This document shows, one piece after another, positions 1 to 8,104 of a DNA stretch of 64,000 bases. The stretch comes from JAEZDP01 sp044508265 (GTDB lineage Bacteria > Acidobacteriota > Vicinamibacteria > Vicinamibacterales > Vicinamibacteraceae). Where the stretch lies: assembly GCA_044508265.1 (NCBI GenBank), contig JBIQIB010000003.1:1-64000 (forward strand), written 5' to 3'. The translations under genes were made by a program, and so were the position numbers. Numbering within the stretch: position 1 is the first letter of the stretch; every line of letters starts with the position of its first letter. The notes under the pieces are model-generated. The model was not told the DNA's origin, did no database searches, and was given only the letters and a program-made list of their open reading frames with translations.

Positions 1-2071
1 GGCGCCGATCCCGGTCCCATCTGGTGACCGTGCAGTAGCTCGCGACGAGCATGGATGACGCGCCTGCCGCCCTGCGCAACAGGGCCGGCACGTCGTGGAC
101 GTACTCGAGCAGCCCGAGCATGACGACCGCGTCGTAGGTTCCCTCCGGAAACTCGCCGGCGTTGACGTCGACCACAACGGTTCGCGGTGTTCGTGCGACG
201 ACGTCGGCCGGCACATAGACGGCGTCGGCTGGGAGATGCCGCTCGAGCGCCTCGTGACCCGCGCCGAGGTCGAGCACCCTCGCGCCGGGCGGGATGAGCG
301 GGGCGGCGGCCAGCGGCAGGCGTTCCCACGAGCGGTCGAGGTTGTCGGGGTGCGACCAGCGCTCGGTATCGGTCTGCTTCAGCTCTCGCAGTCGCAGCGT
401 CGCGCGGCTGCGTGCGCGGCGCGGCTGGCGCAGGAAGGCGGTTCCGCTCAGCGGTAGATCCGCGGTGGCCGGCAGGTTCGACCCGTGCATGAGCGCCCGC
501 CGCAGCAGGTGCGCATCGGTCGCGTCGAGCGCGGGCAGGCCATCCGAGGAGTGTGGAAGCGCCGGGCGCACGGGACGAGCGGCCGCGCCGAGCGCCTCAC
601 GAAGCGGCAGCAACCGTATGCCGTTGCCATGGAGGATGCCGTCGCCGGTGGCGTTGATGACACCGACCCGGTCATTCCCGTGGCCGTGCGCGGCGATCGA
701 CCGGCTCGCCGCCACGATCCAGTCACGGAATTCGACGAGGTGCGAAGCCGTCCGCGTGACGCGACCGTGCAGATCTTCGAGGGCGGTAGCTTTCGGCGCG
801 ATCAGCTGCTCCCAGACGTCGGGCAGGTCCGTACCCCGCGTGCGCGCTGCGTCGGCCCAGTCGTCCTCGAACGTCGTGCCGCGACAGTAGGGTTGGTCGT
901 CGGTGTAGGCGAGGTCCGCCCCGATGAACACCAGAGGGGCGCCGCCGAGCAGCAGCGCGAAGTCGAACGCCGTCGTGAGGACGGAGCCCCACGCACGCAG
1001 GCATCCGGGATCGATACCGCGCGACAGGAGCCACGGCCACGGCGCGTGATCCGCCACGCGGAACGTCACGACGCGATCGCCGAACGGGACGAAGGCCGAC
1101 GGGTGCACGCTGGCTTCTGCGACGAGGACGGTGCGGGTGCCGCGCCGCGTACAGGTGAGATGGCGGGCGTTCATCTCGCCCGGATCCACGGCCACGACGA
1201 AGTCGGGTTCGAGGCCGGCATCTTCCAACGGCTTCAGCGCGGTGTCGGTGGCGACGAGCACGACGCCATCCCGATGCGGCCGGAGCTCCTCGATGTTGCG
1301 GTTGAGCGACGGCCCGGCGCCGGCAAGCACTACCGGTCGTCCGCGCCCGAGGCCGGCGCAGGCCTCCAGGCGTCGGGCACGCACGACGTGATGCAGGTTG
1401 GCGACGGTGTTGAGCAGGTACGGCGCCTCGAAACGCCGGCGTGCGGCGGCGTTGGCACGGGCACCCTGCACCGCCTTCGCCACCAGCGTCCCGGCCTCGA
1501 CGGCCGCCGCCCCTCGCTCGCGGCCGATCACCGGGTGCACCAGCATCGGCGGCGCGGCGTGACGTGCTTGCTGAAAGAACTTCCACAGGTGGGGGGCGGC
1601 GTCACCGGCAGGGACGGTCGCCACCATCAGCCGTCCGGTCTCGATGAACGGCGTCCAGTCGCGCCTCGCGATCAGCCACGGCGCGAGCGCCGGCTCGGGT
1701 TCGACGGCCAGCACCCGCGTGTCGGGGTTCGCATGCAGGACGTCGATCGCGTAGCCGAGCCCCGCGCCCACGATGACGACGTCGTTTGACGATGTGTCGG
1801 CCAGCCCGGAGCGGCACCAGGCCTCGGCCTCCCTCAGCGGGGCACGCTCGCTGTGCAGGGCAACCGACGTGCCCGCGGCCGTTTGCAGCCGTGTACTGAG
1901 GAGCATGCCCTCCGGCCAGGATGCCGAAGGCAGGACGCCCGGGCGGGAAGGGACGGCCTCGACGTTGACGTCGGCGGACGAGTGCTCCGGCGGCGCGAAC
2001 CCCCAGCGCGCGCGGTGCGCGGCGCGGTTGCGTTCGTAGTACGGGCTGTCCTGCGGGCGGACGGCTCCCAT
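1..2071 (-). CDS. DUF115/Maf-like protein fused to a methyltransferase domain (3' end beyond window)
   Basis: An uninterrupted minus-strand frame of 690 codons starts with ATG at 2071 and runs off the left edge. Around residues 250-330 it carries the DUF115 / motility-associated factor (Maf, MptE-like) signature: VVLAGAGPSLNRNIEEL, then VATDTALKPLEDAGLEPDF and VVAVDPGEMN. That family is linked to flagellin glycosylation with nonulosonic acids. The C-terminal part shows a second domain with ARVLDLGAGHEAL (SAM motif I) and YDAVVMLGLLEYVHDVP, typical of a class I methyltransferase. The start ATG overlaps the TGA of the upstream methyltransferase gene (TGATG), so the two are co-transcribed. The divergent motA-motB operon supports a motility role. 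Family assignment is from motifs; substrate unknown. Confidence 0.8.
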   Translation of the reverse strand, partial: MGAVRPQDSPYYERNRAAHRARWGFAPPEHSSADVNVEAVPSRPGVLPSASWPEGMLLSTRLQTAAGTSVALHSERAPLREAEAWCRSGLADTSSNDVVIVGAGLGYAIDVLHANPDTRVLAVEPEPALAPWLIARRDWTPFIETGRLMVATVPAGDAAPHLWKFFQQARHAAPPMLVHPVIGRERGAAAVEAGTLVAKAVQGARANAAARRRFEAPYLLNTVANLHHVVRARRLEACAGLGRGRPVVLAGAGPSLNRNIEELRPHRDGVVLVATDTALKPLEDAGLEPDFVVAVDPGEMNARHLTCTRRGTRTVLVAEASVHPSAFVPFGDRVVTFRVADHAPWPWLLSRGIDPGCLRAWGSVLTTAFDFALLLGGAPLVFIGADLAYTDDQPYCRGTTFEDDWADAARTRGTDLPDVWEQLIAPKATALEDLHGRVTRTASHLVEFRDWIVAASRSIAAHGHGNDRVGVINATGDGILHGNGIRLLPLREALGAAARPVRPALPHSSDGLPALDATDAHLLRRALMHGSNLPATADLPLSGTAFLRQPRRARSRATLRLRELKQTDTERWSHPDNLDRSWERLPLAAAPLIPPGARVLDLGAGHEALERHLPADAVYVPADVVARTPRTVVVDVNAGEFPEGTYDAVVMLGLLEYVHDVPALLRRAAGASSMLVASYCTVTRWDRDRR

Positions 2072-3144
2072 CACAGGACGATGAAGTCCTTCGTCCGCCG
2101 CCAGCCGCTGGTCACGAGCTCACGCGCGATCTCGTGCCGGTACCTGCCGGCGAGGACGGCCAGCGGCCGCATCTCGCGCTGAGCGCGCACCGTCGCCGGG
2201 CCCACGACGGGCAGGCCGCCGATCTCGTCACCGTGGCGCGCAGGATCGCGGTCGACGAACCCGGCCAGCGGCGTCCCTCGCTCCCGCAGCCAGGCCGCCA
2301 GCTGATGTGCGGCTTCTCCCGTGCCCCAGATCCAGATGGGGCGTGCCTGGCGTGCGGCGCGTCCAATGTTGCGCAGGCTCTCGACGCGTTCCGATTCCTC
2401 GACGGGGCGGGCATCAATCTGCAGTGCATCGCAGACGTCGTCGGGTAGCGCCGTCTCCCACGGGAGATCGAGCACCTCCGGCCACACGGCGTCGAGATGG
2501 CGCAGGTCACGTGGTACGCGGATGGCGCCGACGTTGTCGCCGAACCCGCCGCGCCGCTTCTCGAAGGGCCAGCGGGTGTAGAGGTACTCCGGCCCGTACC
2601 CGCGCAGGCTGCGGACGCTGATGTTGGGCAGGTTGATGTCGTGCAGGACGATCCACGCGCCCGGCGAGAGCACCGGCAGCAGCGCCATCACGTCGGCGAC
2701 CGGCCACGGGTGGTAGTGGTTGCCGTCGACGAACGCGAAGTCCACGCGCTGCCCGCGCAGCCGCTGACGCGCGGTGAGCGCATCGCCCTCGATGAAGGCG
2801 AAGCGCGACAGGAGATGCGGGACGATCTCCGCGACGGCGGCCCCTGTCGGGATCGACGGCGCGAAGTAGCACTCGGACGCGACGTCGAAGGAGTGCAGCC
2901 ACACGCCATCTGCGACGCCGTTCTCCGTGGCTTCGAACGCCTTCAGGATCACGACGCTGGAGCAGCCCGAGGCGACGCCGATCTCGACGGCGCTTCGAGG
3001 ACGACTTTCGAGGATCGTCTCGTGGAGGAACCGCGCGTCCTCCTCGTGAATCGCGCCACGCGCCCACGACGGCCGCTGGAACGTGAACGACGAGGCGTGC
3101 TCCCGGGAATGCACCTCGTCCGGCATCGGCACCGCTACACGCAC
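2071..3144 (-). CDS. Class I SAM-dependent methyltransferase with C-terminal Rossmann domain
   Basis: A 357-residue protein. Residues about 45-190 form a Methyltransf_24-type SAM domain: SAVEIGVASGCSSVVILKAF is motif I, and VDFAFVDGNHYHPWPVADV followed by GAWIVLHDINLPN is the acidic/DG.H region seen in O-methyltransferases acting on glycans. The C-terminal 90 residues form a second nucleotide-binding-like fold (IWIWGTGEAAHQLAAWL, then LAGFVDRDPARHGDEIGGLPV), as found at the end of some sugar methyltransferases. The start may be GTG 3144, which overlaps the upstream stop, or ATG 3126; neither has a strong ribosome site. It lies in an operon with the DUF115-methyltransferase protein, so modification of a surface or flagellar glycan is plausible but inferred. 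Confidence 0.8.
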   Translation of the reverse strand: MRVAVPMPDEVHSREHASSFTFQRPSWARGAIHEEDARFLHETILESRPRSAVEIGVASGCSSVVILKAFEATENGVADGVWLHSFDVASECYFAPSIPTGAAVAEIVPHLLSRFAFIEGDALTARQRLRGQRVDFAFVDGNHYHPWPVADVMALLPVLSPGAWIVLHDINLPNISVRSLRGYGPEYLYTRWPFEKRRGGFGDNVGAIRVPRDLRHLDAVWPEVLDLPWETALPDDVCDALQIDARPVEESERVESLRNIGRAARQARPIWIWGTGEAAHQLAAWLRERGTPLAGFVDRDPARHGDEIGGLPVVGPATVRAQREMRPLAVLAGRYRHEIARELVTSGWRRTKDFIVL

Positions 3145-3422
3145 GACGCACCGCCGGGGCTGGCTGTTGCCGCGGCCGCCCGTTCACGCGCGCGCGCCTG
3201 CCGCACGCGCTCGGCGGCCTTGTCCCAGGCGATGGAAACGCGCGCGTCGCGGGCGAGCCAGTACAGGTAGAGGCCCTCTTCGCCACCCATCATCGACGGC
3301 ACGGGATTGACGTCGGCAGCCGTCAGGCCCAGGTGCTGCCAGGGGACGTCCGAAGGCGTCTCGGGAAGGCTCGTCACGATGGAGGCATCCTGCGACATGC
3401 CGGATCCGAAGGCAAACAGCAT
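3135..3422 (-). CDS. Small conserved-looking hypothetical protein
   Basis: A 95-residue frame beginning MLFAFGSGMSQD and containing a Trp/Tyr-rich middle (VPWQHLGL, EGLYLYWLARDARVSIAWDK). It ends in an Arg/Ala-rich tail. ATG 3422 or ATG 3398 (MSQD) could be the start. It precedes and slightly overlaps the methyltransferase gene on the same strand, so it may be the first gene of the glycan-modification operon. I do not recognise the family. The frame stays open further upstream, but that extension is low-complexity Ala/Arg and is probably not translated. Confidence 0.5.
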   Translation of the reverse strand: MLFAFGSGMSQDASIVTSLPETPSDVPWQHLGLTAADVNPVPSMMGGEEGLYLYWLARDARVSIAWDKAAERVRQARARERAAAATASPGGASCV

Positions 3423-3529
3423 GCCGCCACGCGAGTGCACGCCGCGTGGACGGGATGGACCGGCTGACCGCGGCCGATGCGCGGCAGGCCGGCCGGTGCT
3501 GTCGGCCGCTCGGCAGGGCACCCGCCGGT

Positions 3530-3557
3530 TGAAGTTTCGCGGCCGGGCCGCCGATTG
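3530..3557 (+). promoter_or_regulatory. Candidate sigma-28 (FliA) promoter for the motA/motB operon
   Basis: TGAAGTTT at 3530-3537 is followed after 12 bases by GCCGATTG at 3550-3557. The FliA consensus is TAAAGTTT, about 11 bases, GCCGATAA, so 13 of 16 positions match. It lies 50 bases upstream of the first gene of an operon containing motA and motB, which are classic class III flagellar genes. A CGGAG ribosome site follows at about 3597-3601. Confidence 0.6.
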
Positions 3558-3607
3558 CTTCCGTCGATGGTTCCCGAAGTACGGGCGCCACGTTTTCCGG
3601 AGCCCGA

Positions 3608-4273
3608 ATGACCGTCGTCCCACCCGCCCTCGTCCGCACCAGGCCTGAACGAGCCCTTCAGCTGCCGCCGGCAGAGCAGACGTCGCTCGACGCGCTGCAC
3701 GACGTGCTCGCGCGCGCCGAGGAGCTCGGCGTGGCGCCGTCGTCGCTGCTGCTGTCGGCGCTGGCGCGACGGACGCCCTCGCTGGTCGCGCGGGCGCATC
3801 GAGCCGCCGAGTGGGCGCTGCTGCTCGGCGAGCAGCTCGGCCTGCCCGACGTCGGCAAGCAGGCACACGACGTCGCGCTTCTCGCGGACGTCGGGCACCT
3901 GTCGCTCGACCCGCTGCTCAGCGCGGGCCCCTGGGCCGACTGGCACGCGCGTCAGGCGTCCCACGACGTGCTCATCGGCGTCGCCAGCCTGGTGTCGGTT
4001 GCGCCCGGGGTGCTGACGGTCGCCGAGAACTTCGACGGCTCAGGGTTCCCGCTGGGGCTGGCCGCCGACGACATCCCCCTGGCCGCGCGCGTCGCGCGCC
4101 TCGTCCGCGACTTCGACGAGGCCAGCGACGGCTGGTGGCCGGGCACGCCGGCGCCGCGCGTCGCGCGTGCCTGTGCGCACCTCGTCGCGACGGCTGGCAC
4201 GAACCTCGATCCGGCGCTCGTCCATGCGTGGCTGCGACTGCTGGATCGGCATCTCGCGGAAGGCGCGGCCTGA
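3608..4273 (+). CDS. Degenerate HD-GYP-like domain protein
   Basis: A 221-residue soluble protein whose layout follows the HD-GYP c-di-GMP phosphodiesterase fold: H64 in AHRAAEWALLLGEQLGL, then VALLADVGHLSLDP where active enzymes have LLHDIGK, then SHDVLIGVASL, then ENFDGSGFPLG replacing HE.wDGsGYP. The HD dyad is AD (A93-D94), so the metal site appears broken while the GYP-like loop is kept (GSGFP). It is the first gene of the motility operon, ending 4 bases before motA. Inference: a c-di-GMP-linked or scaffolding regulator of the motor, probably not a hydrolase. Confidence 0.65.
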   Translation: MTVVPPALVRTRPERALQLPPAEQTSLDALHDVLARAEELGVAPSSLLLSALARRTPSLVARAHRAAEWALLLGEQLGLPDVGKQAHDVALLADVGHLSLDPLLSAGPWADWHARQASHDVLIGVASLVSVAPGVLTVAENFDGSGFPLGLAADDIPLAARVARLVRDFDEASDGWWPGTPAPRVARACAHLVATAGTNLDPALVHAWLRLLDRHLAEGAA

Positions 4274-4277
4274 ATCC

Positions 4278-5153
4278 ATGCTCCTCATCGTCGGTATCGT
4301 CATCGTGCTCGGCTCGGTCGCCGGCGGCTACCTGATGCACGGGGGCTCGCTGCTGGCCCTGAACCAGCCGTCCGAGTTCATCATCATCGGGGGCTCGGCG
4401 CTCGGCGCGCTCATCATCTCGACGCCCCTGCCGCTGCTCAAGAGCCTCGGCGGACAGGTCGGGCGGTTCTTCGGCAAGCTGCCGTCGCGCGACGACTACC
4501 TCGACCTGCTCGCCCTGCAGTATCAGCTGTTCAAGCTGACGCAGCAGTCGGGCGTGATGGCGCTCGAATCGCACGTCGAGGATCCCGACAAGAGCGCGAT
4601 CTTCGCGAAGTTCCCGGCCTTCCTCGCCAACCACCACGCCGTGGCGTTCATGTCGGACTCCATCCGCGTGATCATCCTGGGCGGCATCGCGCCCCACGAT
4701 CTCGAAGCCCTCATGGACCAGGACCTCGAGGTGCATCACGAGACCAGCCTCAAGCCCGCGCAGACGCTCGGCAAGGTGGCCGACGCGCTGCCGGGCCTCG
4801 GCATCGTCGCGGCGGTGCTCGGCATCGTCATCACGATGCAGGCGATCGACGGGCCGCCCTCGGAGATCGGTCACAAGGTTGCCGCCGCGCTCGTGGGCAC
4901 GTTCCTCGGCATCCTGGCGTCGTATGGCTTCGTCCAGCCGATGGCCACCAGCCTCGAGCACATCGTCGAGGCCGACGGCCGGTATCTCGCGTGCATCAAG
5001 GCCGGCCTGCTGGCGGTCTACAAGGGCTTCCCGCCGGCGATCGCCGTCGAGTTCGCGCGCCGCACGCTGCCAGACGACGTGAGGCCGTCGTTTGAGGACA
5101 CCGAAGCCGTCTGCAAGGGCAAGCGCGCCGGCGACGTCGCCGCCGCGGCCTGA
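4278..5153 (+). CDS. motA: Flagellar motor stator protein MotA
   Basis: A 291-residue protein starting MLLIVGIVIVLGSVAGGYLM. Two N-terminal membrane helices (about 1-22 and 33-53) are followed by a large cytoplasmic loop with the charged PomA/MotA region, then two further helices (LPGLGIVAAVLGIVITMQA and VAAALVGTFLGILASYGF). Length and topology match proton-type MotA (about 290 residues). It forms the stator channel with MotB, encoded 41 bases downstream. ATG 4278 is chosen because it begins exactly at the first helix and lies 4 bases after the preceding stop. Confidence 0.95.
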   Translation: MLLIVGIVIVLGSVAGGYLMHGGSLLALNQPSEFIIIGGSALGALIISTPLPLLKSLGGQVGRFFGKLPSRDDYLDLLALQYQLFKLTQQSGVMALESHVEDPDKSAIFAKFPAFLANHHAVAFMSDSIRVIILGGIAPHDLEALMDQDLEVHHETSLKPAQTLGKVADALPGLGIVAAVLGIVITMQAIDGPPSEIGHKVAAALVGTFLGILASYGFVQPMATSLEHIVEADGRYLACIKAGLLAVYKGFPPAIAVEFARRTLPDDVRPSFEDTEAVCKGKRAGDVAAAA

Positions 5154-5194
5154 CGCCGCGGCTGCCGCGTCTCGCCGCGCCACCGTTCATCATC

Positions 5195-6031
5195 ATGGCC
5201 AAGAACGACAACGTCATCATCGTCAAGAAGGTGAAGAAGGGCCACGGCGGCCACCACGGTGGCGCCTGGAAGGTGGCCTATGCCGACTTCGTCACGGCGA
5301 TGATGGCGTTCTTCCTCGTCATGTGGCTGGTGAACCAGAGTCCGGAGGTGAAGGCGGCCGTGGGCGGTTACTTCCGTGACCCGGGCGTGTTCGACTTCGA
5401 GCGCTCCACCTCGCCCATCGCGGGCGGCACCGGGGCGATGGACGGACCCATGCACGCGCTCACACCTGACGTCGCGGCGGCGCAGGCCGTGCTCGAGGCG
5501 GCGGCCGCGCGCATCAAGGAACGGCTCGCAGCGGCACCAGCCTTCCGCGACCTCGTCGATCAGATCTCCATTCAGGTGACGCACGAAGGGCTGCGGATAG
5601 AACTGCAGGAAGGGCGCGAGGACGCGTTCTTCGACTCGGGCAGCGCGGTGCTGAAGCCGCGTACCGAAGAGCTGCTCGCGCTCATCGGCAGGGAACTGGC
5701 TGCGCTGAACCAGGGGGTCATCCTGGAGGGCCACACCGACAGCCGTCCGTACGGCCGCGCGGGCGTCTATACAAACTGGGAGCTTTCGAGCGACCGCGCC
5801 AATGCGGCGCGGCGGGCGATGGAAGCCAACGGGCTGCCGCCCTCGCTCATCCGGACGGTTCGCGGCTTTGCCGACACGCAGTTGCGGACGCCGGACGCGC
5901 CCTTCGACTCACGCAACCGGCGCGTGTCCATCGTCGTGCCGCAGTTGCAGGCGCCGATCGGGCGTTCGCTGCCCATCGGCCCCGTTCCGCCGGCGCAGGA
6001 TGCGCCCGCCGCAGGAGACAATCGATCGTGA
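5195..6031 (+). CDS. motB: Flagellar motor stator protein MotB
   Basis: A 278-residue protein. A basic N-terminus (KKVKKGHGGHHGGAWKVAYA) precedes one membrane helix containing the proton-binding aspartate D31 (YADFVTAMMAFFLVMWLV). The C-terminal OmpA/MotB peptidoglycan-binding domain includes VILEGHTDSRP and ELSSDRANAARRAME, ending in NRRVSIVV. It anchors the MotA/MotB stator to the wall. The sequence resembles H+-type MotB by the YADF-MMAFFLVMW helix. Its stop overlaps the start of the HPt gene (TGATG). Confidence 0.95.
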   Translation: MAKNDNVIIVKKVKKGHGGHHGGAWKVAYADFVTAMMAFFLVMWLVNQSPEVKAAVGGYFRDPGVFDFERSTSPIAGGTGAMDGPMHALTPDVAAAQAVLEAAAARIKERLAAAPAFRDLVDQISIQVTHEGLRIELQEGREDAFFDSGSAVLKPRTEELLALIGRELAALNQGVILEGHTDSRPYGRAGVYTNWELSSDRANAARRAMEANGLPPSLIRTVRGFADTQLRTPDAPFDSRNRRVSIVVPQLQAPIGRSLPIGPVPPAQDAPAAGDNRS

Positions 6032-6408
6032 TGCCCGCACCAGACCACCCGCCAGCCGTCGACCCCGAAGTGCTGCAGATGCTTGCCGATCTGCAGGAGC
6101 CGGGCGAGCCCGACCTGCTGCGCGAGCTTTTGACGCTCTTCCTGCGGGATACGCCGGAACGCCTGGACGTGGTGCGGCAGGCCGTAGCCGACGGCAACCT
6201 CGACGCGGCGGCGCGCGCGGCGCATTCGCTGAAGGGGAGCGCCGCGAATCTCGGCGCCCTCGACCTCCACGAACTGGCCTCGCAGACGGAGCAGCGCGCC
6301 CGTGCCGGCGACACGTCGGGCGTGCGCACGCTGCTCGAACAGCTCGACGAGGAGTTCGGCCGTGTCTACCAGCAGCTGAGCGAGCTGCTGTCCACGCGCC
6401 CCCACTGA
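6031..6408 (+). CDS. HPt (histidine phosphotransfer) domain protein
   Basis: A 125-residue single-domain protein with the HPt signature AAHSLKGSAANLGA; the phospho-accepting histidine is H65. The helical bundle has the expected preceding helix LRELLTLFLRDTPERLDVV. ATG 6031 overlaps the motB stop; an in-frame GTG lies one codon upstream. It is the last gene of the HD-GYP-motA-motB operon, so it probably passes phosphate to a motility or chemotaxis response regulator encoded elsewhere. Confidence 0.85.
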   Translation: MPAPDHPPAVDPEVLQMLADLQEPGEPDLLRELLTLFLRDTPERLDVVRQAVADGNLDAAARAAHSLKGSAANLGALDLHELASQTEQRARAGDTSGVRTLLEQLDEEFGRVYQQLSELLSTRPH

Positions 6409-6419
6409 ACCCGCCTCAG

Positions 6420-6438
6420 GGCCGCCGCGCAGGCGGCC
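6420..6438. terminator. Hairpin between convergent HPt and EF-hand genes
   Basis: GGCCGCC at 6420-6426 and GGCGGCC at 6432-6438 form a perfect 7-bp stem with a 5-base loop, sitting between two convergent stop codons. There is no T-run on either strand, so it is a weak bidirectional terminator candidate. Confidence 0.4.
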
Positions 6439-6445
6439 GTCCGTC

Positions 6446-6973
6446 CTACGTGAAGGAAGCCCCGGCCTGCTCGGCGCCCCACCAGAAGGCGGGGTTCGGG
6501 CCGTCCGCGCCGCGCACGAAGTCGACGACCCAGGTGCCCTGCCAGTTGGTGAACTGGAACTTGTCACCCTGTACCCAGTCGACCTTGTGTCCGAGCTCCT
6601 CCATCCCCTGGCGGATGTTCTGGTTGAACCACGCTTCGGCGCCCGCCTTGGTCGGCGGGACGGCGCCGGTGCGGCCGGCCAGCATTGCGAATGCGTCCTT
6701 CGCCGACTTCTCGACGAGCTGTTCGCGCGAGAAGTTGAAGCCTTCAAACAGGTGCTGGTTCTCGACGCCGCCGCGCGAGAGGGTCTGCAGCTGCGGCGTG
6801 GACGTCCCGGCGGAGAGCGTGCCGCCGGCGGTCTTGATGCCGTTGAGCAACTGGCCGAGGAAGTCGTTGAATTCGTCGCTGCCGAGCTGGTTGTCGCCGT
6901 TCTTGTCGAACGTCTGCATGAGCGATTTGGCGAGATCCTGAACGGCTGTCGAAGACTGGACGGGCGTCGTCAT
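6446..6973 (-). CDS. EF-hand domain protein
   Basis: A 175-residue protein without a signal peptide. Residues 23-34 (DKNGDNQLGSDE) form a canonical calcium-binding EF-hand loop with ligands at D23, N25, D27, Q29 and E34, inside a helix pair (LAKSLMQTF and FNDFLGQLL). The C-terminal half (AWFNQNIRQGMEELGH, then WQGTWVVDFVRGADG) is an unrecognised domain that may resemble secreted-effector-like or peptidoglycan-associated folds. A GGAGG ribosome site precedes ATG 6973. It is convergent with the motility operon; function unknown. Confidence 0.75.
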   Translation of the reverse strand: MTTPVQSSTAVQDLAKSLMQTFDKNGDNQLGSDEFNDFLGQLLNGIKTAGGTLSAGTSTPQLQTLSRGGVENQHLFEGFNFSREQLVEKSAKDAFAMLAGRTGAVPPTKAGAEAWFNQNIRQGMEELGHKVDWVQGDKFQFTNWQGTWVVDFVRGADGPNPAFWWGAEQAGASFT

Positions 6974-7253
6974 GGTGCAAGTGCCTCCTGCGAGCGCAGG
7001 GCTCGCGTATCGGCTCCAGCCATGAGCAAGCGCGGTGCCAGCCCGGCCTCGCCATTCACGTTCGTGACGGACCTGCCGATTTCACGGGGATCATCCCGCC
7101 ACGTGGTCGGCGCGCTTCCAGGGGCACCTCGCGCGAGGTGTCGCGACGTCGACATCGAGCGCCGCGAACTCGTCGCCCGGCCGCTTCGTCACGCCGGACT
7201 GCCGCCGGCGTTTGACCTCCGCGCCGCCGAAGCCGAGAATGACCCCGGAGAAC

Positions 7254-7736
7254 ATGGTGTCCACACGATCGACGCTGGTGATGGCCAGCCTTCTGGCCGG
7301 CTGCGCGCTCCTGACCACGACAGCGACCCTGGCCGACGAGGCGGGCAAGACGTACGGCCGCGGCGTCACGCTGAGAACGGCCGTCCCCGTGCGCGCGTTG
7401 CTCGAGACGCCGGAGCAGTACGTCGGCAAGACCGTGCGCGTGGACGGCACGGTCTCGGCTGTGTGCCAGCACATGGGCTGCTGGCTCGAGATCGCTGATC
7501 CCGACCTGGGGCGCGGTGTCCGCTTCAAGGTGCAGGACGGCGTGATCGTCTTTCCTCGGGACGCCGCCGGGCGCCAGGCGTCTGCCGAAGGCACGTTCGA
7601 GGAGATCCCCGAGTCGCCGATGAACGGCACGCCGCACGGCGACGCCCGGCTGCGTGAGGCCGACGGCCGGCCGGCACCGGACGCGCCCGCCGGCAAGACC
7701 TACTGGGTTCGCGCCACCGGCGCCGTGCTGCGATGA
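7254..7736 (+). CDS. Secreted DUF4920 protein
   Basis: A 160-residue protein. ATG 7254 is preferred because CCGGAG lies just upstream and the frame then begins with a signal sequence (MVSTRSTLVMASLLAGCALL, cleavage after about TLA). The mature part contains the DUF4920 core: YVGKTVRVDGTVSAVCQHMG, CWLEIAD, FPRDAAGRQASAEGTFEE. The paired cysteines in VCQHMGC suggest metal or cofactor binding. Its stop overlaps the next gene (ATGA), tying it to the ferredoxin and downstream genes. Biochemical role not established. Confidence 0.75.
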   Translation: MVSTRSTLVMASLLAGCALLTTTATLADEAGKTYGRGVTLRTAVPVRALLETPEQYVGKTVRVDGTVSAVCQHMGCWLEIADPDLGRGVRFKVQDGVIVFPRDAAGRQASAEGTFEEIPESPMNGTPHGDARLREADGRPAPDAPAGKTYWVRATGAVLR

Positions 7737-8104
7737 CCGACGACGTCCGCGCGGCCCAGCGCGCGAAGGCCCGGGCCATCGGCCTGCCCGCGATGCGGCG
7801 CCACATCTTCCTGTGCTGCGACCAGGCCAAGCCGAAGTGCTGCGATCGCGAGCGCTCCGTCGTCGCGTGGGATTACCTGAAGGCGCGCCTGCGTGAGCTG
7901 GGCCTCGCCGATCACGGCGGCATCGCGCGGACCAAGGCGAACTGCCTGCGGATCTGCGTGGGTGGACCGATAGCCGTGGTCTATCCGGAGGGCGTCTGGT
8001 ACGGCTCCTGCGACCCGCCGGTTCTCGAGCGGATCATCCAGGAACACCTCGTGGGCGGCCGCGTCGTCGAGGACCATGTGATTGCCGTCGATGACGAGGC
8101 ATGA
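7733..8104 (+). CDS. Thioredoxin-like [2Fe-2S] ferredoxin
   Basis: A 123-residue protein with the thioredoxin-fold 2Fe-2S pattern: RHIFLCCDQAKPKCCDRE provides the first cysteines, and KANCLRICVGGPIAVVYPEG the second pair with the glycine-rich turn. WYGSCDPPVLERIIQEHL follows as in the family. It is an electron carrier; the partner is not evident here. ATG 7733 overlaps the upstream stop (ATGA) and its own stop overlaps the next gene in the same way, so the run from DUF4920 to the ECF sigma factor is one tightly coupled operon. Confidence 0.88.
   Translation: MTDDVRAAQRAKARAIGLPAMRRHIFLCCDQAKPKCCDRERSVVAWDYLKARLRELGLADHGGIARTKANCLRICVGGPIAVVYPEGVWYGSCDPPVLERIIQEHLVGGRVVEDHVIAVDDEA

Noticed and set aside
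485..1789. A 434-codon plus-strand open frame
   Set aside because: It is antisense to the DUF115-methyltransferase frame, rich in Arg/Gly/His with no domain, and typical of GC-rich shadow frames.
7125..7140. Perfect 16-base palindrome CACCTCGCGCGAGGTG in the 6974-7253 intergenic region
   Set aside because: It is made of alternating CG likely to arise by chance at this GC content, and is not placed near a visible promoter; no function claimed.
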